NCBI GenBank assembly: GCA_036736205.1
Contig: DAINMX010000022.1
Location: forward strand, 1-47,239
DNA from: XYA12-FULL-58-9 sp001798605
GTDB lineage: Bacteria; Myxococcota; XYA12-FULL-58-9
Direction of reading: 5' to 3'
Length of the DNA stretch: 47,239 bases
Shown here: one piece after another, positions 25,432-34,051 of the stretch
How the letters are laid out: each line of letters begins with the position of its first letter
How positions within the stretch are numbered: the first letter of the stretch is position 1
Program-made: the position numbers and the translations under genes
The notes under the pieces: generated by a model
Databases searched by the model: none
What the model was told of the DNA's origin: nothing
The model's input: the letters and a program-made list of their open reading frames with translations, nothing else

Positions 25432-26283
25432 ATGAGCTCGAGCGCGCCACTCAATCCATACGAGTCACCTCGCGCCGACATGGGCGGTCATCAGACAGGA
25501 TTTGTGCCTTTCCCATTTACAAGCGTGGGTCAGGCCTTTTCGCGAGGGATCGGGCTCTACCTTCAACACTTCACGCAGATTCTGGGTCTAACCCTGGTCG
25601 TCTACGGGCCGGTCCAACTGCTCAAGAATGTCTTGGTCTACAACATGGGCCTGACCGATTTGTCCACCGTCATGCGCATCGATATGGCGGTCAACGGGGT
25701 GCTTGGATGCTTGCTCGCACCCGCCATCATCTTCCTCATCGTAGAGCCGTTGCGGACCGGCAGTTCGACGACTCTAAAACATGCGCTTGGGTACGGGGTC
25801 AAACGATGGGGCGAGACTTTTTCCGAGAATCTGGTTGCTGGATTCCTCACGCTTCTTGCTGCGCTCCTTTTGCTCATCCCAGGCATCATAGTCGCCCTCT
25901 GGTATGCTTTCATCAATCAGGTGGTCGCGCTCGAGAATCGCCCGCGTTCCGGGGCGCGGGAGCGAAGCAAGGAGATCGGCCAGGGCCACAAGTGGAAGAT
26001 GCTGGGCGCATTCCTTCTGGTCGGGCTCATCTATGTACCTCTGGTATTCGTCAGCGGCGTCAGCTTGGCTTTGGCCGATAACTGGATCACGGCTACATTT
26101 GTCGATCTCCTCTGCGACGTTACCTTCCCCATGTTCTCTGTCGTTGGCTTGGTAATGTACCTCTGCATCGTGCACGGGGACCAGCAAGACAGCCGATGGG
26201 TCGAACGCGTTCGCTGGGCGCCGCGTGTACCGCTGGGTGGTGACAGGGACCTCGCGGTTGGTGAGCTCCGTGAGGGCCTCTGA
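25432..26283 (+). CDS. Polytopic membrane protein with NPYESP N-terminal motif
   Basis: The start at ATG 25432 follows GGGAGGGT by a few bases; the open frame begins earlier at 25369 but has no ribosome-binding site there. The 283-residue product begins with a Pro-rich cytoplasmic piece containing NPYESPRAD, an element often seen ahead of uncharacterised membrane proteins, then FPFTSVGQAFSRGIGLYLQH and about six hydrophobic helices (ILGLTLVVYGPVQLL, GFLTLLAALLLLIPGIIVAL, FVDLLCDVTFPMFSVVGLVM). The build recalls DUF975/YciC-like glycerophosphoryl-type membrane domains, but I cannot fix the family. Confidence 0.75.
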   Translation: MSSSAPLNPYESPRADMGGHQTGFVPFPFTSVGQAFSRGIGLYLQHFTQILGLTLVVYGPVQLLKNVLVYNMGLTDLSTVMRIDMAVNGVLGCLLAPAIIFLIVEPLRTGSSTTLKHALGYGVKRWGETFSENLVAGFLTLLAALLLLIPGIIVALWYAFINQVVALENRPRSGARERSKEIGQGHKWKMLGAFLLVGLIYVPLVFVSGVSLALADNWITATFVDLLCDVTFPMFSVVGLVMYLCIVHGDQQDSRWVERVRWAPRVPLGGDRDLAVGELREGL

Positions 26284-26288
26284 GATGA

Positions 26289-26307
26289 CCCCACGGTATC
26301 GTCGGGG
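26289..26307 (+). terminator. Hairpin just after the NPYESP membrane protein gene
   Basis: CCCCACG (26289-26295) pairs with CGT-GGGG (26300-26302 and 26304-26307) with one bulged C and a GTAT loop, starting six bases after the stop codon. It is not followed by a T-run, so termination is only possible, not certain. Confidence 0.35.
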
Positions 26308-26507
26308 ACCTTGCTCACACGCTACGTTCACAGTGGCAAGACAACAACTGTTACTCTTTCGATGATGACGACGTCCGACTGAGTAGGTCGTGGTTACTCC
26401 TGATTGGCGTCGTAGTGGGGCAGATATCGGGAACACGCTTTGGCACCCTGACGTACCGCACGAACGCACCCCAATATCCCACTATTCTCTTTGACCCAGG
26501 AATCGAA

Positions 26508-27413
26508 ATGGTAAAGTACCCGACCATGCGTCCAATCAAGATGCCGATAGGTCATTGGGTGCCATTATTACCGGGCATTCTTCTTGCGGCATGCGCATCG
26601 ACCGGCGTTACCGGCGGGAGCACAGACACGACGACTCCGCTCATGTGGGCGGCGCAAGACGGCGATCTCGTCAAAGCGCGAAATCTTGTCGCCACAGGGG
26701 CTGATCTCAATGCCCGCAACGCGAACGGAGTGAGCGTCCTTTTCCACACGTCCTTTTATAAGCGGGCTGCGGTCGCCCGATATCTCATCGAAAACGGTGC
26801 CAGGCCCGCGAACGAGAATGAACGCATTCACATCGTCGAGATGTTGAGGGACGCGGGGATGGATCCCGGGACAATTGAGAAGCTGTCGAGTCCGCCGAGC
26901 ACTACAGATAACGCGGTGGTCCCTGCTCCTCTCGAAGCGGGGAGCACAGTCGCCTCGCTCAACAATCCGGTGGTCAATATCAAACAGCGTGTGCTAGTGC
27001 TGCGTCTGAAGGCGGTCGGCAAGGTCTCACCGGACGTTTGCCGCATGGTCACCCACTTGATTCTGACGCGTCTAGACGACGTGCGTGGTTTGAGTACGAT
27101 TGGTGAGGAAGATATTCAGGCAATGATGTACGTAGAGAAGGGCAAAGACCTTCTCGGCTGCGACACGGCTACATGCATGGCCGAAATCGGTGGCGCACTC
27201 GGAGCTGACCTGGTCGTACACGGGGAGTTGGGGCAACTTGGCACGCAATACAACGTCAATCTGAGCATCGTCGAGAGCAAAGCTGCATCCGTCCGTGGCC
27301 GCGTCTCCGCGCTGGTCGATGCCAACGAAGATGCGGTCGTCAAGGAATTGCCCAGCCTGATTAGCAAAATCGTGGAAAAGATCAACGCTGGTACAGACGG
27401 TCTGCAGAAATAG
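26508..27413 (+). CDS. Lipoprotein with ankyrin repeats and a CxxxxC-AEIGGALGA domain
   Basis: ATG 26508 is preferred (AGG nearby, normal signal peptide); ATG 26526 is an alternative. The 301-residue product has a lipobox LLAAC, then ankyrin-type repeats (TPLMWAAQDGDLVKARNLV, GADLNARNANGVSVLFHTSF), a Pro/Ser linker, and a C-terminal domain beginning VLVLRLKAVGKVSPDV with LLGCDTATCMAEIGGALGA and VVHGELGQLGTQYNVNLSIV. That domain also occurs in the lipoprotein at 30380-31597 and recalls CsgG/TolB-N-like envelope proteins that sense or assemble at the outer membrane (inference). The two spaced Cys (CDTATC) could form a disulfide. The function is unknown; ankyrin repeats suggest a protein partner. 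Confidence 0.85.
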   Translation: MVKYPTMRPIKMPIGHWVPLLPGILLAACASTGVTGGSTDTTTPLMWAAQDGDLVKARNLVATGADLNARNANGVSVLFHTSFYKRAAVARYLIENGARPANENERIHIVEMLRDAGMDPGTIEKLSSPPSTTDNAVVPAPLEAGSTVASLNNPVVNIKQRVLVLRLKAVGKVSPDVCRMVTHLILTRLDDVRGLSTIGEEDIQAMMYVEKGKDLLGCDTATCMAEIGGALGADLVVHGELGQLGTQYNVNLSIVESKAASVRGRVSALVDANEDAVVKELPSLISKIVEKINAGTDGLQK

Positions 27414-27624
27414 GCCCAATCCCGTTGTCCCACGCCCTGCGAGTCACTTTTGTAAGGTTTGTTGCTCACGGCTACAAGTCACCACATCTTCACCCCTACA
27501 ACCACTCGACCAGCAGCTGAACCGGGCCGGGGCTGCTCGAGAAAAAGTCTGGGACCACATAGTGAGCACGGTGAGCACGGCAGCGTGCATTGACGACATC
27601 AGGTCTTGGAGGTACAACATCGTC

Positions 27625-28041
27625 GTGGTCCTTCTTCAACGCTTCCGTTCCGGCATGATATCGACGGGCATTGTCGCCCTGTTGGTTGGTCTGTTGGTGC
27701 TGCCCTTGGGCACGTGGGACGGGTCTGTGGACGGCGAGAGCTCTGATCGCCAGGAGCTGTCCGCCCAGGACGTTCAGTCCACCTACCTGTTTCTTCCGGA
27801 GGTTGCGGCCTCCGCAGCGCTCGTCCATACGCTTGCCGTGCGGGAGAGGTTACGGGCAAGCGCCGAGAAAGACCAGTTGCGCAGTGCTCCGAGGGTCCTT
27901 GATCCGGGGTTGCATCCTATCTGCGGCTTGATGCAGAGCCCCGAAAGTAGGCGGGGGCAGGCGGCACAGGTCAATCCTCTTAAACCTGATTTCCCCACCA
28001 GCAAAGCGCACTCACAGCGTGGGCCTCCGCGACTCTCCTGA
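27625..28041 (+). CDS. Possible small membrane-anchored protein
   Basis: The frame is open from 27562. GTG 27625 lies 12 bases after GGAGG (27608-27612), giving 138 residues; ATG 27655 would give 128. A single hydrophobic segment (ISTGIVALLVGLLVLPLG) near the N-terminus is followed by a soluble, charged part (VHTLAVRERLRASAEKD) and a basic tail. It has no recognisable family, and antisense frames are open here too, so it is only a candidate gene. A 9-bp direct repeat (GTGAGCACG twice, 27562-27579) lies just upstream. Confidence 0.4.
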   Translation: MVLLQRFRSGMISTGIVALLVGLLVLPLGTWDGSVDGESSDRQELSAQDVQSTYLFLPEVAASAALVHTLAVRERLRASAEKDQLRSAPRVLDPGLHPICGLMQSPESRRGQAAQVNPLKPDFPTSKAHSQRGPPRLS

Positions 28042-28128
28042 TCCAGTAACGTTTTTAATCCGTGATTGGGGCGGGGATGCGAATCTCCGCCGTGCCGCAA
28101 CGCCTGCATTCAGGCGAAGGAGAGACTT

Positions 28129-28269
28129 GTGGAGAAAGTCAATGAAGAGACCGAGGACACCAAAGGACGCACGACGTACCAATATGAAGGCCAGTTCAAG
28201 ACCGGCCCTCTGATTGCGTTCGTGATTGTGGCAGGAGCCCTCTTGGCCGGTGCCTACCTCCTGTTCTGA
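28129..28269 (+). CDS. 46-residue tail-anchored membrane protein
   Basis: AAGGAGAG (28117-28124) precedes GTG 28129 at good spacing. The product has a short charged N-terminal part (EKVNEETEDTKGRTTYQYEG) and one C-terminal hydrophobic helix (PLIAFVIVAGALLAGAYLLF) ending at the last residue, a tail-anchor layout. Small proteins of this kind often modulate membrane enzymes or are induced by stress; the partner is unknown. The surrounding genes are lipoproteins and membrane proteins. Confidence 0.6.
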   Translation: MEKVNEETEDTKGRTTYQYEGQFKTGPLIAFVIVAGALLAGAYLLF

Positions 28270-28282
28270 GAAAGGCGGGAAC

Positions 28283-28317
28283 GCGGTGCCAGGCCCTAAC
28301 GACCGCTTCGGCACCGC
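28283..28317. terminator. Long perfect hairpin after the 46-residue protein gene
   Basis: GCGGTGCC (28283-28290) and GGCACCGC (28310-28317) are perfect complements with a 19-base loop, 13 bases after the stop codon. No T-run follows, so it may be a Rho-dependent end, an mRNA stabiliser or a leader structure of the downstream lipoprotein gene. Confidence 0.45.
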
Positions 28318-28407
28318 AGACCTTCTGCAGTTGCAAACGGGGAGAGACATGCCCTAACAGGCCCGGCCGTCGCGCTTGGGCCGCAGAGAAGAAAGTTGAG
28401 ATCAGTC

Positions 28408-29241
28408 ATGAGTCATCGAAGAGAAGCAGCTCGGTTGCCAGCACTCCTTGCCGGGTTGTGCCTGTTGCTGCCGTTGGCCGGTTGTGAACAAGGAGCATCT
28501 CCCGTAGTAGAGTTCACGGATGCCCTGGCGCGCAAAGACATGGATGCCGCCATGTCGGCACTGACCTTCGTTGCAACACTTGAGCTAGAAGGCACGACCT
28601 TCAGGGGCCCTGCCGAGATTCGGGATGTGCTGGCAACGCTCGAAGTTCAGAGCCTGCCCGATGACGTGAAGAAGAGCATGGTTGTCGAAGACGGTCGCGT
28701 CTCATGGACGCAGAGCTATTCGACTGCTGAGTATGCAGCTTTCGGCATCGCCCCAGTCGAAGCCCTGGTGGAGGCGACGCTCACGAGTAGTGGGATCTCC
28801 ATCATTAAGTGGGAGCTAACCCCGGACGCCTCTGCCAAGCTACAAGCCGCGCGGACAGCACGGGTGACAACGGTTCTCAGCAGCCTCGAGAGTGCACTGA
28901 ACGCCCACGATGGCGATGCCATCCGGGGGTTGCTGCACGAACGGGCCAGGATCGAATGGCTCGGCGACGTCATAACCGGTGAGGAGCAACTGACCGATTG
29001 GTTGAAGGAGCTCGGCAAAGTCAACGCTAGGGTCGAGCGGGCCAACGAGCCGAGCATCGACGACGACTCGGCAGAATGGAGCGCCCGAATTTCGACCTCC
29101 GAGTTGTCTCGCCTCGCGCTCGCTCCCGTCGATGTGAAGGCTATGATGCGGACCAGCGACGGCAAGATAACCCGCGTCGGCATGGTTCCAAGTCCTGAAG
29201 TGCTTGCGCGTTTGAAGGGCCTAGCTGCAAAAAAACTGTAG
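28408..29241 (+). CDS. Lipoprotein with two NTF2/SnoaL-like domains
   Basis: ATG 28408 starts a 277-residue product with a clear lipobox (LLLPLAGC). Two similar parts follow. The first (about residues 30-130) has FTDALARKDMDAAMSALTFVATLELEGTTFRGPAEI, and the second (about 155-270) has LESALNAHDGDAIRGLLHERARIEWLGDVITGEEQL. Both follow the helix-helix-strand pattern with an 'E-x-L-x-G-x-x-x-x-G/T-x-E' entry seen in NTF2-like cone domains. Such domains bind small ligands or act as dimer scaffolds; no catalytic residue is evident. Some 65 bases separate it from tatA downstream. Confidence 0.75.
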   Translation: MSHRREAARLPALLAGLCLLLPLAGCEQGASPVVEFTDALARKDMDAAMSALTFVATLELEGTTFRGPAEIRDVLATLEVQSLPDDVKKSMVVEDGRVSWTQSYSTAEYAAFGIAPVEALVEATLTSSGISIIKWELTPDASAKLQAARTARVTTVLSSLESALNAHDGDAIRGLLHERARIEWLGDVITGEEQLTDWLKELGKVNARVERANEPSIDDDSAEWSARISTSELSRLALAPVDVKAMMRTSDGKITRVGMVPSPEVLARLKGLAAKKL

Positions 29242-29306
29242 TCGAATTGTCTTGAGCCAGCTCTGGACGCACGCACACTTGATGAAAGAGATGCGAGGAT
29301 TCAATC

Positions 29307-29501
29307 ATGGGTCTTGGAACCACTGAGCTTTTGCTCATTCTGGCGGTTGTATTTCTAGTGTTCGGCGGCTCACGCCTCCCAGGCCTCGGCAAGGCCCTCG
29401 GGGAAAGCATGCGCAACTTCCGGACCGGCCTGCGCGACACGAAGACACCCAACCGAGAAATCGAGGATTCCGACGACAAACCGTCACCCGACATCAAGTA
29501 G
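29307..29501 (+). CDS. tatA: Twin-arginine translocase subunit TatA/TatE family
   Basis: The 64-residue product has the TatA layout: a short N-terminus, one membrane helix with the family start GLGTTELLLILAVVFLVFGGSRLPGLG (hinge FGG-x-x-LP), an amphipathic helix ALGESMRNFRTGLRD and an acidic tail. TatA forms the protein-conducting part of the Tat pathway, which exports folded proteins across the inner membrane with TatC. No TatB or TatC gene lies in this window. GAGG precedes the ATG. Confidence 0.95.
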   Translation: MGLGTTELLLILAVVFLVFGGSRLPGLGKALGESMRNFRTGLRDTKTPNREIEDSDDKPSPDIK

Positions 29502-29559
29502 CGACCAGCAGGATCCCGACCTCGACCACGACCCGTCGGCAAGCAGCGCAATCGATTCC

Positions 29560-30315
29560 TTGCCTGGCGGGAACTCGACACCTGTGAACGCTCCCCATCC
29601 AGACCTGGAGGGCGAGGCGTTCCGTCCGCCCCCTCGGTGGGTCGGGCTGCTCGCGACGATTGGGCCACTGGTCGGGTTCGGGTTGATCCTTCTGGCCGCC
29701 TTTCAGCTCGCCGGTTATTCGACGGCCATATTCGTTCTCAGCATAGCGATCGGTGGCTTTGTCGGCGGTGGCAAGCTCGTCATTCTCGCAGGGGCAATCG
29801 AGACCGCACCTGTCGGGGTGTGGCCGCTGGCGGCTCTGGTGGTCTACGGAGACCTTGCGACGGCACTGGTAATTGTCTCCAACATGTACCACGTCTATCG
29901 AGTTCCTGCGCTCGGCCGGCGACTGGCCGCGGCACGGGAGGCCGGATTTCGAGTCCTGCGTACGCACAAATGGATGCGTCGTGCCGCGGAGGTTGGCCTC
30001 GCTGTATTTGTGGCCGTGCCCTTCCAGGGAACAGGTGCAGTGCTCGGCGTGGTCCTAGGCAGGCTCCTTGGGCTGTCTCGCCTGGCGATTCTTGTGTCGA
30101 TTACCATCGGTTCGACATCTGGCGCAGCGCTCATCGCAGTGCTCGGAGGCGTGGCGCGCGACGAGATCACAAAGCTTGCGGATAACACATTTTTAGGAAT
30201 CGCCAGCATCGTGATTACTCTGCTCACGACCTTTCTGCTTGGCAAATGGTTTCTCGGCCGGAGCCCCGTGCCGCGTACCGACGTTGTTCGCGACGCGCAG
30301 GCCCCGCACAACTAA
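29560..30315 (+). CDS. Small multidrug export (Sm_multidrug_ex) family membrane protein
   Basis: The 251-residue product has about six hydrophobic segments and the family-type motif VPFQGTGAVLGVVLGRLLGLSR near the middle, followed by ISITIGSTSGAALIAVLGG-like helices. The family was named from a drug-export annotation of one member; its real substrate is unclear. The N-terminal Pro-rich piece makes the start uncertain: TTG 29560 gives 251 residues, GTG 29584 eight fewer, and neither has a decisive ribosome-binding site. It lies 58 bases after tatA on the same strand and is convergent with the lipoprotein gene ending at 30380. Confidence 0.75.
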   Translation: MPGGNSTPVNAPHPDLEGEAFRPPPRWVGLLATIGPLVGFGLILLAAFQLAGYSTAIFVLSIAIGGFVGGGKLVILAGAIETAPVGVWPLAALVVYGDLATALVIVSNMYHVYRVPALGRRLAAAREAGFRVLRTHKWMRRAAEVGLAVFVAVPFQGTGAVLGVVLGRLLGLSRLAILVSITIGSTSGAALIAVLGGVARDEITKLADNTFLGIASIVITLLTTFLLGKWFLGRSPVPRTDVVRDAQAPHN

Positions 30316-30379
30316 CCAGCCGTCGATTCTCTTTAGGGCTTCCTCGGAGATCGCGGCGGCAGGTCCAAAGTCGAACGGC

Positions 30380-31597
30380 TCACTTGGGCAGCTGTCGCAT
30401 CTGTTGGTGCAGGCCCCGGAGGCGGTACTGGTCGGGATGGCGGCGTTCGACGTCGGCAAGGACACTCTTTGCTTCGTCGAAGCGACCGAGCTCGATGAGA
30501 ACCCGCGAGAGCATGAGGGCCATGTCCGCCATCTTGGCGCCGTCGTCGGTGTGAGCGCGTACCAACTGTTGATAGAGGTGCGCGGCCTTGTCGTATTGCA
30601 TGGCACCGTACCAGATAGCCGCCGCGCTCTCCTGGTATTGCCGCTCTTCGAGGCTGCCTCGGTCCAGCAACGCTTTGAGATCGGCAACCCGTTTTGCTGC
30701 ATCGGCGAGACCGCTCTGCCTGCGCAGCTCGGCGTCCCCGAGCTGGTCGAGATAGGTCTGAATGGTGTTTGCGTACATCCCCGCGGGCCAGCGCGACAGA
30801 TAGGTGTGCCCGGCGCTGTCGACGCATTGAAGGCGCTTGAGCATATAACAGGCGAGCACACGGTAGAATGTTAGCGTCTCATTGAGGTCGGTATTGGGCG
30901 GCACAACGATCTTAGCCGTATCGTAACCATCGAGATCGGTGAGCATGGCGGTGTACTCGTTGTTGGACATGCGACGCGCCAACGCCATTGTCATCGCCTG
31001 GAATTCGCCGTAATCGACCATTGGCTCGGGTGTCGCCACCTCGGGACCGGTGTTCTCGATTTCCACCTGCATCAACTTGCCCACGGCAATGGTCATGATC
31101 TTCGCCAGCGACTCGCCGTCGGTTGGTCCCCGTGCGGTCGAGCGCTGCAACACCGCCGGCGCCTGGGTATCCATCAGTCGCAAGGACAAGACAGCCTGGG
31201 TATCGAGCTTACGCAGCTCGCCGGCGAGCAGAAATGGCGCGCCGAGGGCGCCACCGATCTCTGCGGCGCAGCTGACGTCATCACAGCCCATGGCATCCTT
31301 CATCGCCTCAACGCCAAGAATGGCATTGAGGTCCGTCGGGCCGAGAACTTCATACTTGTTGAGCCCGTGGACCGCCGCGAGAAGCATTTCATCGAGGGCC
31401 CGCGCCTGGGATTCGAGGCCCGACTCCGTCCTGAGCGGCATCACCAATAGCTTCGACAGCTCGGGAGTGCCCGCACCAACAGGCTCGGAACCGACCGGTG
31501 GTTGCATCGCTGAAACCGCAGGCGGTGCCCCTTCGGACGTAGCGCAGGCCACCGCCAACAAACACAGACCCAGGGGGAATGAGATTTCCTTGTACAT
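30380..31597 (-). CDS. Lipoprotein with AEIGGALGA domain and C-terminal helical repeats
   Basis: The 405-residue product has a lipobox (LLAVAC) and a Pro-rich linker. Residues 50-190 carry the same domain as the lipoprotein at 26508-27413: LSKLLVMPLRTESGLESQ, GCDDVSCAAEIGGALGA, LLAGELRKLDTQAVLSLRLMD. The C-terminal 200 residues are TPR-like helices (WYGAMQYDKAAHLYQQLVRA, ALMLSRVLIELGRFDEAKSVL). This suggests an outer-membrane-anchored scaffold or assembly protein (inference). It starts 54 bases after the DUF4139 gene stop on the same strand, so the two probably form an operon. Confidence 0.88.
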   Translation of the reverse strand: MYKEISFPLGLCLLAVACATSEGAPPAVSAMQPPVGSEPVGAGTPELSKLLVMPLRTESGLESQARALDEMLLAAVHGLNKYEVLGPTDLNAILGVEAMKDAMGCDDVSCAAEIGGALGAPFLLAGELRKLDTQAVLSLRLMDTQAPAVLQRSTARGPTDGESLAKIMTIAVGKLMQVEIENTGPEVATPEPMVDYGEFQAMTMALARRMSNNEYTAMLTDLDGYDTAKIVVPPNTDLNETLTFYRVLACYMLKRLQCVDSAGHTYLSRWPAGMYANTIQTYLDQLGDAELRRQSGLADAAKRVADLKALLDRGSLEERQYQESAAAIWYGAMQYDKAAHLYQQLVRAHTDDGAKMADMALMLSRVLIELGRFDEAKSVLADVERRHPDQYRLRGLHQQMRQLPK

Positions 31598-31651
31598 GGG
31601 TCAATTCATCCCCTGGACCCTTGGTTGTACGCAAGTGCGAGCGACGGCCGA

Positions 31652-33778
31652 TCACTGGACCAACGCCCGCAAAGTGTCTGCAAGAGCCTGCCGTTGAGCT
31701 CCCGTTTGATCATCGAGCGTGGCCATTTGATCTCTGAGGGTTGCCAATCGGTCTTCGTGGGCGAGAACGCGATTGACCAGATTTTGCGAACCGCCATCGG
31801 TGCCCTTGTTTCCCATGGCCACGAGGTAACCCTTGAGACGGCCGAGCTCCGCCTCAATCTTCGCGATGGTCCCTGCGTGCTTTCCTTTACGCTCCTCGAG
31901 CTCTTTGAGCTTCGCAGTGATGGGCAGGGCCCGGCGCAGCACAGCGCGGTCTTGGGCGCGAAGCGACTCGGTGTCGACGAGGTTTGCGAGTGCGGGGTGG
32001 GTGATGGAACTTACGGGCTCGTTACGAGAGAGCCCTTCTTTGACTATCAGGCTGGGCCTCTTCTTGCTAACGGCGTCGAGCCTGAATCCGGCAATGATGT
32101 TGTTGTTGTCAGGGTGGGTGTCGAGAACATCGGCGCCTTCGATGGTGGCGTTGTCGACAGTGTCGAGGGGGAGGTAAACCAACCGAGCTTGGCCGCTGCG
32201 ATTTTCCAGTTCATAGGTGATCGTGGTTTGTCGCACAAAATGAGTGACCAGCATGTCGTTGTCCACGACAACTCGTTGGGGTTTGTCCGTGGATTGGGAG
32301 CCGGCCCGTTCGACCGTGACATCCAGGTCGACACCAAAGGTGACGAAGGTGCGCTGGCCTGGTTTGGTGCGGTCCAAGGCCGACTCACCGGCGAATCCTG
32401 TGCCGTGGAAAAAGGCGATGGGACCGGCGGGCAGGGTGTACGGGGTGTTGTTGGTGAACAGCACTGCGCTCCGGGCAAGCTCACCATCATTGACGATCCA
32501 GGTCACCCGTTTGACTTCCATGGTTTGGTCTACGAACGGTACCAACGCCGATCCATGGGCGCGAAGGTCTAAGGGATTGGCCAAGGTGAAATTGAAAAGG
32601 GCCGCTTGTTCTGAACCTTCGGCCTCGGCGATGGCCGCGAGATCTCCCACCTCGAGTAGGTCACTTTGGTTCGCGCTCAACGATGAGATGCCAACGCCTC
32701 CGCCGACTCCACCATGGCCGCGAGTACCCAATCCACCCATGCCGTAACTGGTGCCGACTCCACCACCTGTGAGGGCGGTTCCGACTGAGCTTGCGAAGTC
32801 TCCCCAAAGTTGGTCAACGGTTTCATCGATGAGTTGCGGCACGGTAGAGAGCTCATTTTCGGGTGTTACCATTTCGCGCCACGCGTAGCGGGGAGCGGCC
32901 AGGGGAAACAGAAAGGAGTCGGGTCGGCCGTTGACCAGATGGAGCTTGATGCCCTGCCAATTCTCGTCCGTGTCGTTGTGGACCAAAGCCCAGGATTGGA
33001 GCTGGCCGCGGGTGCCGTTGGGTTCGAGCACAAAGCGGTAGGTCGTCCGCCACACCGGGGTCTCTGCCACATAGCCGAGGGACACCGGGCCGGTGGTGCT
33101 GGCCAACAGTCGCACGTCTCGTTGGGTTTGTGCTGCCCGGGGCGAGAGGGCGTCGAGGGCGGAGTTGAGCCGAGTCAGCAACACCGGATCTGTGGGCTTG
33201 ACCGATGTGATGTCGTCTCCGGCAAGGCGTCGAATCTCGCCGCTGTCACTGAGCAATAGGAGGGACATCGCATTCTCACATGTGCCGACTTGGCCTTTGC
33301 TCTTCTCTTGGTCTTCACCCTCATCATCTTCCCCGTCATCTTCCCCCGTGGGGCAATTCGCAGACTTGTGTACCTGCACCAGACGGCCGGCATAGGCAGC
33401 CTTGGGTGTGGTAACCACCACGTGTGCTCCCTCGAGGCTCTCCAAGATGTGTTGGTGAGAGATCGGTCCCTCCTCATCCGTGGGTAGACCCGCCAAAGCG
33501 CGGGCGAGGCCGTTGGAGAGGGAGCTCTTGAGCTCGAAACCATGCACCACGGTTTCCCCGCCGGCATCGATCACCGTGAGGGTCTTGAGCGCATCATCGA
33601 GGTGGCCTGCGGGGACGGGCAAGGTGGTCTGGGAGCCCGAGAGCTCTCCAGAGCGTTCGAAGAATCCGACGCCGGTTTCATACAGGTGCAGTGTTCGAAG
33701 CGGCAGGACCGGCGCGTCCCCTAGTGATGTGGTTGTGGCGCAACTGGCGAGCAGCACGAGAACGCAAAGCGAACGCAT
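31652..33778 (-). CDS. DUF4139-domain lipoprotein
   Basis: GGAGG lies five bases before the ATG. The 708-residue product has a lipobox (VLLASC) and begins LHLYETGVGFFERSG, with LTVIDAGGETVVHGFELKSS, typical of DUF4139 (mucoidy-inhibitor-like) proteins. The middle shows VWRTTYRFVL and WALVHNDTDENWQGIKLHLV, the usual mixed-strand blocks. An acidic stretch (about residues 145-160) and a Gly-rich stretch (GGGVGTSYGMGG) interrupt the domain. The C-terminus has a coiled coil (LEERKGKHAGTIAKIEAELG). The family's biochemical role is not known; an envelope function is likely. It heads an operon with the AEIGGALGA lipoprotein and is divergent from the block starting at 34052. Confidence 0.88.
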   Translation of the reverse strand: MRSLCVLVLLASCATTTSLGDAPVLPLRTLHLYETGVGFFERSGELSGSQTTLPVPAGHLDDALKTLTVIDAGGETVVHGFELKSSLSNGLARALAGLPTDEEGPISHQHILESLEGAHVVVTTPKAAYAGRLVQVHKSANCPTGEDDGEDDEGEDQEKSKGQVGTCENAMSLLLLSDSGEIRRLAGDDITSVKPTDPVLLTRLNSALDALSPRAAQTQRDVRLLASTTGPVSLGYVAETPVWRTTYRFVLEPNGTRGQLQSWALVHNDTDENWQGIKLHLVNGRPDSFLFPLAAPRYAWREMVTPENELSTVPQLIDETVDQLWGDFASSVGTALTGGGVGTSYGMGGLGTRGHGGVGGGVGISSLSANQSDLLEVGDLAAIAEAEGSEQAALFNFTLANPLDLRAHGSALVPFVDQTMEVKRVTWIVNDGELARSAVLFTNNTPYTLPAGPIAFFHGTGFAGESALDRTKPGQRTFVTFGVDLDVTVERAGSQSTDKPQRVVVDNDMLVTHFVRQTTITYELENRSGQARLVYLPLDTVDNATIEGADVLDTHPDNNNIIAGFRLDAVSKKRPSLIVKEGLSRNEPVSSITHPALANLVDTESLRAQDRAVLRRALPITAKLKELEERKGKHAGTIAKIEAELGRLKGYLVAMGNKGTDGGSQNLVNRVLAHEDRLATLRDQMATLDDQTGAQRQALADTLRALVQ

Positions 33779-33994
33779 CCTATCCTCCGGGTTGTGGGGC
33801 TGCAGGAGTATCGCTGTGGTGGGGAAAATGCGGACAGGCAGGTTAACATCGACCGTTCGTCAGGAAGAAGTGGCATCCGGCGACTTTGGTTAGAGCGCCA
33901 GATGCAGCAGGCGGGGCATAACCATACAGCCATGAATACGTCGGCATTTACGACCTGAGGCAACTGGATTTCCTCATATTCGACGCATTGTTTT

Positions 33995-34004
33995 GATTCG
34001 AATC
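33995..34004. promoter_or_regulatory. Perfect 10-bp palindrome in the divergent promoter zone
   Basis: GATTCGAATC at 33995-34004 is its own complement and lies 47 bases before the start of the DUF4398-like lipoprotein gene, next to A/T-rich sequence (TTGTTT, TATCGT) that could serve as a weak promoter. It may be an operator; no binding family is evident. Confidence 0.35.
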
Positions 34005-34051
34005 GACACTATCGTTCGTTATCAATCCAAGAAAGGGTCGAAGGTATCAAT

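Noticed and set aside
28396..28407. TTG at 28396 as start of the NTF2-like lipoprotein
   Set aside because: The ATG at 28408 gives a cleaner signal peptide; the extra residues would only lengthen the N-terminus.
30239..30874. Rightward 211-codon frame opposite the AEIGGALGA lipoprotein
   Set aside because: Antisense shadow of TPR-like coding sequence, without a start signal.
31625..32572. 315-codon rightward frame opposite the DUF4139 gene
   Set aside because: Antisense to a well-supported lipoprotein gene; the translation shows no motif.
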